Source of the DNA: Leekyejoonella antrihumi
GTDB lineage: Bacteria > Actinomycetota > Actinomycetes > Actinomycetales > Dermatophilaceae
NCBI RefSeq assembly: GCF_007845645.1
Contig: NZ_VCQV01000002.1
Location: 201,555-265,554, forward strand
Length of the DNA stretch: 64,000 bases
Reading direction: 5' to 3'
A program made the position numbers and the translations under genes. The notes beneath the pieces were generated by a model that was given only the letters and a program-made list of their open reading frames with translations, was not told where the DNA came from and ran no database searches. Shown here in pieces: positions 8,412 to 17,049 of the stretch (position 1 is the stretch's first letter; each line of letters opens with the position of its first letter).

Positions 8412-9800
8412 GTGCTCAGACGACTCATGGTGGCCGTCGCCGTGTGCATGGCATCACTCTTCGTGTCATCGGGCGCTGCCGTGTCGGCGGCCGGCATGGA
8501 CGACGCGAGTTCTCCGGTCGCGGCGAAGGACTCCACGAGCCAGTCGATCTTCGGCACGGTGCGCTCGCCCGCCGGAAAGCCGTTGGCCGGGCTCACGATC
8601 ACCGTCACGCGCGGCGGCAAGAAGGTGGGCTCGGCGACCACCGACAACAAGGGCAGCTGGAAGATACCGGTGCCAGGCCACGGCACCTACGTGGTCGCCC
8701 TGGATGTCGGCACGCTGCCGAAGGGGTTGCAGGTGCGCACCAAGGGCGGCGAGACGCTCGGTCACGTGGACGTCAGCACCGGGGAGGACCAGCCGGTCCT
8801 CTTCGGGCTCGCCGCCGCGGGTGCGCCGCAGGAGAAGTCCACCCCCGGTGCGACCAGCGCGCCCGCCTCCGCCGCACCGACCTCCGAGGCCTCCGGTGGT
8901 GATCGGACCAGCGGATTCGGGTCCCGGGCGATGCAGCTGCTCATCGGCGGCATCGAGTACGGCTCGATCATCGCGATCACCGCCGTCGGCCTGTCGCTGG
9001 TTTTCGGCACCACCCGGCTGATCAACTTCGCGCACGGAGAGATGGTCATGATGGGCGCCGTCGTGGCGTTCATCATGTCCACCGGATCGGGTGGTCTGCC
9101 ACTGGCTGCGGCCGCCGTGGTCGCGATGATCGCGGTCGGGGCGCTCGGCGCGGGCTTCGAGCTGGTGCTCTGGCGTCCGCTGCGCAAGCGGGGCGCCGGG
9201 CTGATCCAGATGTTCATCATCTCGATCGGGTTGTCCCTGTTCGTGCGGCATGTGGTCCTGGCGTTCTTCGGCGGCCGTCGCCGACAGTACGACCAGTACG
9301 CCGTGCAGGACTCGATTCGGCTGGGCGCGATCGAGATCACTCCGCGCGATCTGACCATCACCTTGATCTCCTTGGCCATCCTGGTGGGCGTGGCACTGGT
9401 GCTGCAGCACACCCGGATCGGGAAGGCGACCCGGGCGGTGGCCGACAACAAGGACCTGGCCGAGGCCTCCGGCATCGACGTCAACCGGGTGATTCTGGTC
9501 GTCTGGGTCGCCGGCGGCGCGCTGGCAGGTCTGGGTGGCGTGTTCTTCGGTCTGTCCGAGGCGGTGTTCTGGAACATGGGTTTCAACCTGTTGCTGCTGA
9601 TGTTCGCCGGGATCATCGTCGGTGGGCTCGGCAGCGCATACGGGGCAATCATCGGCAGCCTGCTGGTCGGCCTGGTGGCGCAGCTGTCGACCCTGTGGTT
9701 CTCGCCCGAGCTGCAGAGCGCGTGGGCGCTGCTCGCGCTGATCGTCGTGCTCCTCTTCCGCCCCCAGGGCATCCTGGGGCGTGCCGAGCGGGCCGGGTAG
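8412..9800 (+). CDS. livH: Branched-chain amino-acid-type ABC permease LivH with extracytoplasmic N-terminal domain
   Basis: GTG 8412 sits behind a GGAGG site and gives 462 residues, far longer than the ~290 of ordinary LivH. Residues 1-27 form a signal peptide. Residues ~45-115 form a carboxypeptidase-regulatory/Cna-B-like beta-sandwich (GTVRSPAGKPLAGLTITV) followed by a Pro/Ser/Ala linker to ~170. The remainder is a typical LivH permease (EYGSIIAITAVGLSLVFG, LINFAHGEMVMMG). The added domain would lie outside the membrane, where binding protein docks. It heads the operon livH-M-G-F. The transported solute could be branched-chain amino acids, urea or a short amide. Confidence 0.88.
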   Translation: MLRRLMVAVAVCMASLFVSSGAAVSAAGMDDASSPVAAKDSTSQSIFGTVRSPAGKPLAGLTITVTRGGKKVGSATTDNKGSWKIPVPGHGTYVVALDVGTLPKGLQVRTKGGETLGHVDVSTGEDQPVLFGLAAAGAPQEKSTPGATSAPASAAPTSEASGGDRTSGFGSRAMQLLIGGIEYGSIIAITAVGLSLVFGTTRLINFAHGEMVMMGAVVAFIMSTGSGGLPLAAAAVVAMIAVGALGAGFELVLWRPLRKRGAGLIQMFIISIGLSLFVRHVVLAFFGGRRRQYDQYAVQDSIRLGAIEITPRDLTITLISLAILVGVALVLQHTRIGKATRAVADNKDLAEASGIDVNRVILVVWVAGGALAGLGGVFFGLSEAVFWNMGFNLLLLMFAGIIVGGLGSAYGAIIGSLLVGLVAQLSTLWFSPELQSAWALLALIVVLLFRPQGILGRAERAG

Positions 9801-9813
9801 GCAGGGGAGCGCC

Positions 9814-10806
9814 ATGGACATGATGAAGATCCTTTCCGACGCGATCGCCGGGATGCTCGGGCCGGAGGCGGCCATATACGCACTGGCCGCGATCGGCTTG
9901 AACATCCACTTCGGCTACACCGGGCTGCTCAACTTCGGGCAGGTCGCCTTCATGCTCGTGGGCGCCTACGGGCTGGCGGCCGGCGTGGTCACCTTCGGGC
10001 TGCCCTTCTGGGCAGGGATACTCATCGGCATCGCCTGTGCGGTCGTGCTCGCGCTGATCCTCGGCATCCCGACCCTGCGACTACGGGGCGACTATCTCGC
10101 CATCGCCACGATCGCGGCGGGGGAGGTGCTGCGCTATGTCTATCGCTCGGGGTATGCCGAACCGGTCACCAACGGCGTCTTCGGCCTGCGCCAGTTCGCC
10201 GACCCGTTCTATGCGATGAGCCCACTGCCCGACCACGACTTCGACCTCGGCATCACGACCTTCTCGGCCCGGAACCTGTGGGTGATGATCGTGAGCTGGA
10301 GCCTGGTGGCTCTGGCGTGCGCGCTGGTCTATCTGCTGATCCACAGTCCGTGGGGCAGGGTGCTGCGCGCGGTGCGCGAGGACGAGCTGGCCGCTCGCAG
10401 CCTGGGCAAGAACGTCTACGGGTTCAAGCTGCAGAGCCTCGTGCTGGGCGGCGTCCTGGGCGCCATCGCCGGCGCGCTGCTCGCGATCAACACCCAGTCG
10501 GCCTACCCGGACACCTACGACCCGAAGGTCACCTTCTACCTCTACGCAATCGTGATCCTGGGTGGCGCCGCTCGGGTCCTCGGCCCGGTGCTGGGGTCAT
10601 TGATCTTCTGGCTGATACTCGCCTTCCTGGGCTCGTTCCTGCGCGCCGCGAGCGACGCCGGCGTGATCCCGGCGGAGGTGCTCGGGTCCTCGGCGATCGG
10701 CGCCCTGGTGATCGCGTTCGTGGGCCTGGGCCTGTTGCTGTTGATGGTGTTCCGGCCATCAGGAATCCTCGGCAACAGCAAGGAGATGCGTCTCGATGTC
10801 CGATAA
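9814..10806 (+). CDS. livM: Branched-chain amino-acid-type ABC permease LivM
   Basis: The second permease subunit, 330 residues with about eight to nine membrane helices. Family segments are NIHFGYTGLLNFGQVAF, the cytoplasmic loop RLRGDYLAIATIAAGE and the coupling motif GRVLRAVREDELAARSLG. ATG 9814 follows an AGGGGAG ribosome site. It overlaps livG by 11 bases. Confidence 0.93.
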   Translation: MDMMKILSDAIAGMLGPEAAIYALAAIGLNIHFGYTGLLNFGQVAFMLVGAYGLAAGVVTFGLPFWAGILIGIACAVVLALILGIPTLRLRGDYLAIATIAAGEVLRYVYRSGYAEPVTNGVFGLRQFADPFYAMSPLPDHDFDLGITTFSARNLWVMIVSWSLVALACALVYLLIHSPWGRVLRAVREDELAARSLGKNVYGFKLQSLVLGGVLGAIAGALLAINTQSAYPDTYDPKVTFYLYAIVILGGAARVLGPVLGSLIFWLILAFLGSFLRAASDAGVIPAEVLGSSAIGALVIAFVGLGLLLLMVFRPSGILGNSKEMRLDVR

Positions 10807-11692
10807 CGCGGCGCGGGTCCGGTCGACCGACGGGGGCGAGGCCGGCGGGCATCGACCCGGCCCGTTGGCGACGGTCCCGGCGGAGCCGGGGTCGGCCAAA
10901 CCCGACCCGATCCTCGTGGTGGACCACCTGACCAAGAGCTTCGGTGGCCTGCGCGCCGTCCGGGTGGACCACCTGGAGGTGCAGCGCGGCACCATCACGG
11001 CGCTCATCGGTCCGAACGGGGCCGGCAAGTCCACCTTCTTCAACCAGGTCTCGGGATTCGACCGGCCCGACTCGGGCGGCTGGACCTTCGAGGGGCACCC
11101 GCTTGCCGGCAAACCGGCCTACCAGATCGCGCGGATGGGGATGGTGCGCACCTTCCAGCTCACCAAGGCGCTGATGCGCCTGACCGCCCTGGAGAACCTC
11201 ATGCTCGGGGCCACCGGGCAGTCCGGCGAGCGGTTCCTGCCCGCGATCGTGCGGTCCTGGCGCAGCCAGGAGAAGGACGTCCAGCGGCGCGCCGAGGAGC
11301 TGCTGGATCGGTTCAACCTGACCCGGATGCGGGACGAGTTCGCCGGCTCCATGTCCGGCGGCCAGCGCAAGCTGCTGGAGATGGCCCGCGCCCTGATGGT
11401 GCATCCCACGATGATCATGCTGGACGAACCGATGTCCGGCGTGAACCCCGCCCTGACCCAGTCCCTGCTCGGGCACATCCAGGCGCTGCGCGACGACGGG
11501 ATGACCATCATCCTGGTCGAGCACGACATGGACGTCGTCATGGGGATCAGCGACTGGGTGGTGTGCTTCGCCGAGGGTGAGGTCATCGCCGAGGGCAGGC
11601 CGCGCGACATCCAGTCGACCCAGGCCGTCATCGACGCCTACCTCGGGTCGCGGACCGGCGACCAACATGACGTGCTGGAGGCCGAGCAATGA
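10796..11692 (+). CDS. livG: ABC transporter ATP-binding protein LivG
   Basis: A 298-residue ATPase that powers the LivHM permease. It shows Walker A GPNGAGKST, the ABC signature MSGGQRKLLEMARAL, Walker B MIMLDEP and the switch His in LVEHDMD. The first ~38 residues before the nucleotide-binding domain are low-complexity and unusually long for LivG. ATG 10796 overlaps livM. The end overlaps livF by four bases. Confidence 0.94.
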   Translation: MSDNAARVRSTDGGEAGGHRPGPLATVPAEPGSAKPDPILVVDHLTKSFGGLRAVRVDHLEVQRGTITALIGPNGAGKSTFFNQVSGFDRPDSGGWTFEGHPLAGKPAYQIARMGMVRTFQLTKALMRLTALENLMLGATGQSGERFLPAIVRSWRSQEKDVQRRAEELLDRFNLTRMRDEFAGSMSGGQRKLLEMARALMVHPTMIMLDEPMSGVNPALTQSLLGHIQALRDDGMTIILVEHDMDVVMGISDWVVCFAEGEVIAEGRPRDIQSTQAVIDAYLGSRTGDQHDVLEAEQ

Positions 11693-12429
11693 CCGATCCC
11701 ATGCCACTGCTGCTTGGGCGCGACCTGGTGGCCGGCTATGTCCCGGATGTGGACATCCTGCGGGGGTGCCACGTCGAGGTTCACCGCGGCGAGCTGATCG
11801 GCATCATCGGCCCGAACGGCGCCGGGAAGTCCACCCTGATCAAGGCAATGTTCGGCCTGGTGCCCATCCGCAGCGGCGAGGTCCTCCTGGGCGAGAAGGA
11901 CATCACTTCGCTGCCCGCGCACACCCTGGTCGCCCACGGCCTGGGCTACGTGCCGCAGAACGACAACGTGTTTCCCTCGTTGACGATCGGCGAGAACCTG
12001 GAAATGGGCATCTATCTGCGCCCGAAGGAGTACGACCAGCGCAGCGCGGTCGTCACCGAGCTGTTCCCCTTGCTGGCCGACCGGAAGTCCCAGAAGTGCG
12101 GGTCGCTGTCCGGCGGGGAGCGGCAGGTGGTGGCGATGGGCAGAGCCCTGATGACCGACCCCCAGGTGCTGTTCCTCGACGAGCCGTCGGCCGGACTGTC
12201 GCCGATCATGCAGGACACCGTCTTCGACGCGATCCGCCGCATCAACGAGGCCGGGGTGTCGATCCTGATGGTGGAGCAGAACGCGACGCGCTGCCTGGAG
12301 ATCTGCCACCGCGGCTACGTGCTGGACCAGGGTCGAGACGCCTACACCGGCACCGGGCAGGAGCTGCTGCGCGATCCCAAGGTCATCGAGCTCTACCTCG
12401 GGACCCTGGCCAAGGCCGGCACCGGCTGA
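11689..12429 (+). CDS. livF: ABC transporter ATP-binding protein LivF
   Basis: The second ATPase of the transporter, 246 residues. It has Walker A GPNGAGKST, signature LSGGERQVVAMGRAL, Walker B VLFLDEP, and the LivF-type QNDNVFPSLT and LMVEQNATRCLE segments. Its start overlaps the livG stop (ATGA). It is the last gene of the operon and converges on livK. Confidence 0.95.
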   Translation: MTDPMPLLLGRDLVAGYVPDVDILRGCHVEVHRGELIGIIGPNGAGKSTLIKAMFGLVPIRSGEVLLGEKDITSLPAHTLVAHGLGYVPQNDNVFPSLTIGENLEMGIYLRPKEYDQRSAVVTELFPLLADRKSQKCGSLSGGERQVVAMGRALMTDPQVLFLDEPSAGLSPIMQDTVFDAIRRINEAGVSILMVEQNATRCLEICHRGYVLDQGRDAYTGTGQELLRDPKVIELYLGTLAKAGTG

Positions 12430-12455
12430 GGTGCCGCACCCGCCAGCACGAAGGA

Positions 12456-12479
12456 CGCCGCACCCAAGTGAGTGCGGCG
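12456..12479. terminator. Bidirectional hairpin between livF and livK
   Basis: CGCCGCAC at 12456-12463 pairs with GTGCGGCG at 12472-12479 around an eight-base loop. It lies between two converging genes, so it can serve both. There is no clear T-tract on either side. Confidence 0.6.
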
Positions 12480-12501
12480 CCCCGTCGGCATACGGTGGTG
12501 C

Positions 12502-13775
12502 CTAGCTGATGCTGGACTCCTTGGTGCTCAGCGTCTTGAGCTTGCCCAGCTTGTCGTAGCCGAAGACCTCGATCGTGGTCTTGCCGGGCTCACCAGACTC
12601 CTGGAAGTCCAGCGGGCCACTGACGCCGTCGTAGTCGATGTCCTTGCCGTCGTCGAGGAGCTTCTTGCAGGTGGCGAAGGTGTTGCACTTGGTGCCGTCC
12701 TTGGTCACCTCGTTCATCTTGTCCTTGAACACCTTCGGGTCGGTGCTGTGCGCGGCCTCGGCCGCCAGTGCGGTGGTCATGACGCAGTCGTAGACCTGCG
12801 GTGCGTACTGCACCCCTTCAGGTCCGGCGCGAACGCCTTGAGACTCTTGATGAACTCCGGGTTGTCCGCCGAAGCCGGCGCCGTCCCCTTCATACCCGCG
12901 AGCACGCCGGCGTTCTTGGGCGACACCAGCTTTGGCAGCTCCTCGCTGCGTAGGCCGTCGGTGCCGTAGAGCTGGTCGGCCCTGATGCCGCTCTCGATCA
13001 GGCCCTTGATGACCTGCTTGCCCTCCTCGAACGTCACCAGTGCAACCGCATCCGGATTTGCCGCCTTCGCCGTCGCGACGGTTGCGGAGAAGTTGGGTGC
13101 CTTCGGGTCGTAGATCACCGTGGTCGCAACCTGGGCTCCGGCATCCTTCAGGGCCTTCACCGTTGCGTTGACCAGGCCCTTGCCGTAGTCGTCACCGCGC
13201 CCGATCAGCGCGATTCGCGAATGGCCGTCCTGGATCATCAGGTTGGCCAGAACCGGTCCCTGCATGGCGTCGGACGGTGCGGTGCGGAAGTAGTAGCCGC
13301 CGTCCTTGTAGGTGGTGAAGGTAGGCGCGGTGTTGGAGCCCGAGCACTGCACCACATTGGATTTGGTGACCTTGTCGATGATCGCGAGCGACATGCCGGA
13401 GGCGGCTGCGCCGATGATCGCGTCCGCCCCGGCACCGAGGACCCGGTCGGCCGACTGGGAGGCGATGGCCGCGTCGTTGGCCTCGTCACCGCCGACCAGC
13501 TTGGGCATCTGCTTGCCGAGCACACCACCGTTGTCGTTGATCACGCTACGTGCGTATTCGGCCGCCTTGATCTGTGGCGGTCCGAGATAGGCCAGGTCAC
13601 CGGTTTCCGGCAGAACGTAGCCGAGCTTCAGCGCTTCTTGACCGCCGCCGTCCGATCCGGTGGATCCGCCGGCGGATTGACCACTCTTACTGGAGTCGTC
13701 GGAGCCGCACGCGGTGGCAGCCATCAGGGCGGCCGCGAAAAGCCCAACTCCGCGAAGGGTATTGCCTGCTCTCAT
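12502..13775 (-). pseudogene. livK: Branched-chain amino-acid-type ABC substrate-binding lipoprotein LivK, frameshifted
   Basis: ATG 13775 follows GGAGGAGGG and begins a lipoprotein signal with lipobox LMAATACG. A type I periplasmic-binding fold follows (LGYVLPETGDLAYLGPPQ, GRGDDYGKGL). The frame breaks after FAPDLKG near 12813-12816 and ends at 12777. The family sequence resumes in another frame as VQYAPQVYDCV and runs to 12502. Adding one G to the four-base G run restores a single 424-residue protein. Either a real one-base deletion or a sequencing error explains this. If real, the transporter lacks a full binding protein. It is convergent with livF rather than within the operon. Confidence 0.85.
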
Positions 13776-14002
13776 GATTCCCTCCTCCAAGGGGGTACGC
13801 ACATGAGGGTGTGACGACCCCCACCGATACCGTTGGCAGTGTGATGCGCGCCACGCTAGCAGCCAGATCCGCTCCCCGTAGGCAGGATTGAGCAAGTCGC
13901 GACTTGCCGCAATACGGGGGCCAGTCCGGCTGACATCGCGCATACTGCCCGGCGCAGCCCGAGCCGAGCCCACGACAGGAACGTCCGCCGGCGACCCGCC
14001 GA

Positions 14003-14431
14003 TCAGCTGCCCGCGATGTAGCCCTCGAGCTGGTTTCGCTCGAACTCGAGCTCGCCGATGCGGGACTTGACCACATCGCCGATGCTCACGATGCCGGCGA
14101 TCCGATCGCCTTCGAGGACCGGGACGTGGCGGATGCGGTGCTCGGTCATCACCCGCGCCAGCTCGTCCACGGTGTCTGTCGGCTTGGCACTGAAGACAGT
14201 GCTTGTCATGATCGTGTCGACCCGGTTCTGCAGCACATCCGTGCCCGCCCGCAGCGAGCGCACGACGTCGCGTTCGGACACGATCCCGTCGATCGCGCTG
14301 CCGTCCTGGCTGACGATCGCGGCGCCGATGTTGTGTCGCGCGAACAGGTCGACCAGCTCGGAGATGGCTGCATCCGGCGTGATCGTGACCACCTGGCCGC
14401 CCTTGGAGCGGAGGATCTCGTTGAGGCGCAT
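14003..14431 (-). CDS. Tandem CBS-domain protein
   Basis: A 142-residue protein made almost entirely of two CBS motifs (a Bateman module), each with the GIVSxxDVV pattern: GIVSERDVVRSL and GIVSIGDVVKSR. Such standalone modules bind adenosine nucleotides and tune partner proteins. No partner is evident. ATG 14431 follows AAAGGAG. The downstream 13776-14002 interval holds only the livK upstream region. Confidence 0.9.
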   Translation of the reverse strand: MRLNEILRSKGGQVVTITPDAAISELVDLFARHNIGAAIVSQDGSAIDGIVSERDVVRSLRAGTDVLQNRVDTIMTSTVFSAKPTDTVDELARVMTEHRIRHVPVLEGDRIAGIVSIGDVVKSRIGELEFERNQLEGYIAGS

Positions 14432-14641
14432 GTCGGTCTCCTTTCCGTCCGGACACACTCCCGGCCGATGAGGGCACCGGCCCGCCGTGCGGACGTTGTC
14501 ATCGCAGACTAACCGGGGGCACCACCGCAGGGAACCTTTCCGATGCATCGACTTGGTACACGCACGGACTATGGTGCGCCGGGCCGTCGACGACCCGAGG
14601 GTGAAAGATGGACGGCATGTCACGTGAGTCGAGGTGCACCA

Positions 14642-15901
14642 GTGTCTGAGCGTCACGACATCGTGGTCGTCGGTGGCGGCATCGTCGGGTTGGCGACGGC
14701 GCGCGCGCTGCTGGCCGCGCTCCCGCATACCTCGGTGGCGGTGCTCGAGGCGGAGCGCCGGTGGGGCGCGCATCAGTCGGGGCACAACAGCAACGTGATC
14801 CACAGTGGCATCTACTACGAGCCCGGCAGTCTGAAGGCCGCGATGGCGCGCGTGGGCGGTGAGCTGATGATCCGCTACTGCCAGGAGCACGGGCTGCCGG
14901 TGGCCAGGACCGGCAAGCTGATCGTGGCGACCGCGGACTCACAGCTCGCGCCGATCGCCGAGCTGGCCCGCCGCGGCCGGCAGAACGGGGTGACGCTGCG
15001 CGAGATCGGCGGCGCGGAGGTGAGCGAGCTCGAGCCGAGTGTGCGGGCGATCGCCGCGCTGGACGTCGCCGACACCGCCATCACCGACTTCGGTGCAGTG
15101 ACCCGGTCGTATGCCGAGGAGCTGGCTGAGCAGGGCGGGGCCGCCCGGCTCGGTGCTCGGGTGCTGGCCATCGAGACCCGCGGCGACGGCATCGTCATAC
15201 GCACCGAACAGGACGAGCTCGAGGCAGCGGTGCTGGTGAACTGTGCCGGGCTTGCGTCGGATCTGGTGGCCCGGATGAGCGGCACCGACCCCGGTGTGCG
15301 CGTGCAGCCGTTCCGGGGGGAGTACTCCAGCCTCGCGCAGCGCGCCGGCACGACCGTGCACCGGCCGATCTATCCGGTGCCGGACCCGGAGCTGCCGTTT
15401 CTCGGCGTGCACATCACACCCGGCATCGACGGGAGTGTGCATGTCGGACCGAACGCGGTGCCGGCGTTCTCGCGGGCCGGATACCGCTGGCGTGACATCG
15501 ATCCGGGGACGACCGCCCAGTGGGTGCGGGATCCCGCGATGCGGAGGCTGGCGCGGTCCTACTGGCGCGACGGTGCCCGCGAGATGCTGCGCTCGCTGGC
15601 CAAGCCGATGCTGGTCGCGGACGTGCGAGCGATGCTGCCCGGCGTGCGCAGTGGCGACCTGCACCGCGACGGTGCCGGCGTGCGTGCGCAGGCGGTCGAC
15701 GACAGCGGGCGGCTGGTGGACGATTTCGTGGTGCGCACCTCGCCGCGGGCGGTGCACGTGCTCAACGCGCCGTCACCCGCGGCCACGTCCAGCCTGCTGA
15801 TCGGGCGCTACGTCGCCGCGCTGGCGCGGGAAGCCTACGACGGCACGCCGGCGCCCAACCTACGCGTGCTGATCGAAGCGTTCGGCTCGGAGTCGCCATA
15901 A
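14642..15901 (+). CDS. lhgO: L-2-hydroxyglutarate oxidase LhgO
   Basis: An FAD-dependent DAO-family oxidoreductase of 419 residues. It oxidises L-2-hydroxyglutarate to 2-oxoglutarate and passes electrons to the quinone pool at the membrane. Motifs are the dinucleotide fold VVVGGGIVGLATARALL, the LhgO-specific HQSGHNSNVIHSGIYY, and VQPFRGEY. GTG 14642 has a GAGG site seven bases upstream; GTG 14624 is an alternative. The length matches the family. Confidence 0.92.
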   Translation: MSERHDIVVVGGGIVGLATARALLAALPHTSVAVLEAERRWGAHQSGHNSNVIHSGIYYEPGSLKAAMARVGGELMIRYCQEHGLPVARTGKLIVATADSQLAPIAELARRGRQNGVTLREIGGAEVSELEPSVRAIAALDVADTAITDFGAVTRSYAEELAEQGGAARLGARVLAIETRGDGIVIRTEQDELEAAVLVNCAGLASDLVARMSGTDPGVRVQPFRGEYSSLAQRAGTTVHRPIYPVPDPELPFLGVHITPGIDGSVHVGPNAVPAFSRAGYRWRDIDPGTTAQWVRDPAMRRLARSYWRDGAREMLRSLAKPMLVADVRAMLPGVRSGDLHRDGAGVRAQAVDDSGRLVDDFVVRTSPRAVHVLNAPSPAATSSLLIGRYVAALAREAYDGTPAPNLRVLIEAFGSESP

Positions 15902-15940
15902 GCGAACGGGGCAGGTTTGAGACCCCTCGACGGGGCGGGT

Positions 15941-16399
15941 CTAGCTGCCGGGCCGGTAGACCATCAGCACGACGATCACCACGAAGATGATGCCGATCAC
16001 GCCGCCGCTGCCCGCGACCTTGCCCTTGAGGGAGTCGATGGCCTGACCGTCGCCGATTGAGACGGTGGCCTTCTGCAGGCTGGGCACCGTCACGGCGAGG
16101 CTGATGGCCACGCCGATCAGCCACAGCAGCACGGACAGCCAGATCCAGGTCTCGCCGAAACTCGCCACGGCCTTGTGTGGCGGGTAGGGCGTCTTCGCCG
16201 ACATCAGCCCGAAGCCGAAGATCACGACCAGCAGGGACGCGTAGGAGTATATGGTCGCCATCCGCGCGGAGGAGGCGGTCGCGGCGGCGTCGCCGGTGCG
16301 CAGCCCGCGGGCGGCAGTGGTCACGGCATGGACCAGCGGACCGATCGCGAAGATGGCGGCGAGCAGGTGCAGGAGCAGCATGATCTTGAACACGGCCAC
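15941..16399 (-). CDS. Small integral membrane protein (DUF2269-like)
   Basis: About 152 residues from GTG 16399 with four predicted membrane helices: FKIMLLLHLLAAIFAIG, MATIYSYASLLVVIFGFG, WIWLSVLLWLIGVAISLA and GVIGIIFVVIVVLMVY. The N-terminal helix with His, followed by FAIGPLVHA, resembles the DUF2269 family of predicted membrane proteins. No function is known. It diverges from the PH-domain pair. Confidence 0.7.
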   Translation of the reverse strand: MAVFKIMLLLHLLAAIFAIGPLVHAVTTAARGLRTGDAAATASSARMATIYSYASLLVVIFGFGLMSAKTPYPPHKAVASFGETWIWLSVLLWLIGVAISLAVTVPSLQKATVSIGDGQAIDSLKGKVAGSGGVIGIIFVVIVVLMVYRPGS

Positions 16400-16553
16400 G
16401 AGGCTATCCTGAGGACTTTTCGAGGAGGGCGGCGCAGTCTCCCGCTCCGCGTGGCCCGGCGGGACGACCATGAGGTGCGGTGCGCACGACGCCCGCCGCG
16501 CGGCATGCTCCTGGACGACGCCCTCGGTCGGCGCATCGTGAGAAGGTATCGCT

Positions 16554-17036
16554 ATGGAGTTGCGCGACCCCGCGAATTTGGTGTCATCACGGGCCAGGAC
16601 GTATTGGGCCACGCAGTATGGTGTGCTCGGCGTGATCCTGCTGGCCGCGGCGACAGCCGGCTCGAGCGTCGGCCGGCTGACCGGCGAGTGGAGGTGGCTC
16701 GCCTTCCTGGCGGTGGCACTGGTGCTGGTGGTCGGCGTCGGAGTCATCCCGATCTGGCGCTACCGAGTCCACCGGTGGGAGGTCACGTCGACGGCGATCT
16801 ACACCAAGCGAGGCTGGATCGTTCAGGAACTGCGCATCGCCCCGCTGTCGCGCGTGCAGACCGTCGACACCGAGCGCGGCCCGATCGCTCAGCTGTTCAA
16901 GCTGTCCACCGTGACCGTGACGACCGCATCCGCCAAGGGCGAGATGAAGATCGAGGGGCTCGACCGGGAGACCGCCGATCGGGTCGTGCAGGAGCTGACC
17001 GCGGCGACGGCGACCGGTGCGGACGACGCAACATGA
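16554..17036 (+). CDS. PH domain-containing membrane protein (YdbS-like)
   Basis: A 160-residue protein with two membrane helices (residues ~22-40 and 48-68) followed by a bacterial PH domain (bPH2): WEVTSTAIYTKRGWI and PLSRVQTVDTERG. This is the YdbS half of the YdbS-YdbT pair. In Bacillus that pair is linked to resistance to bacteriocins and envelope stress. ATG 16554 follows GAGAAGG. It is directly followed by the larger partner. Confidence 0.88.
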   Translation: MELRDPANLVSSRARTYWATQYGVLGVILLAAATAGSSVGRLTGEWRWLAFLAVALVLVVGVGVIPIWRYRVHRWEVTSTAIYTKRGWIVQELRIAPLSRVQTVDTERGPIAQLFKLSTVTVTTASAKGEMKIEGLDRETADRVVQELTAATATGADDAT

Positions 17037-17049
17037 ACGTCACCCCGAC

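Noticed and set aside
12472..12969. Plus-strand frame over the livK break
   Set aside because: The minus-strand LivK homology on both sides of the frameshift explains the region.
13221..13814. Plus-strand 197-codon frame opposite livK
   Set aside because: Antisense to the conserved binding-protein core; no motif.
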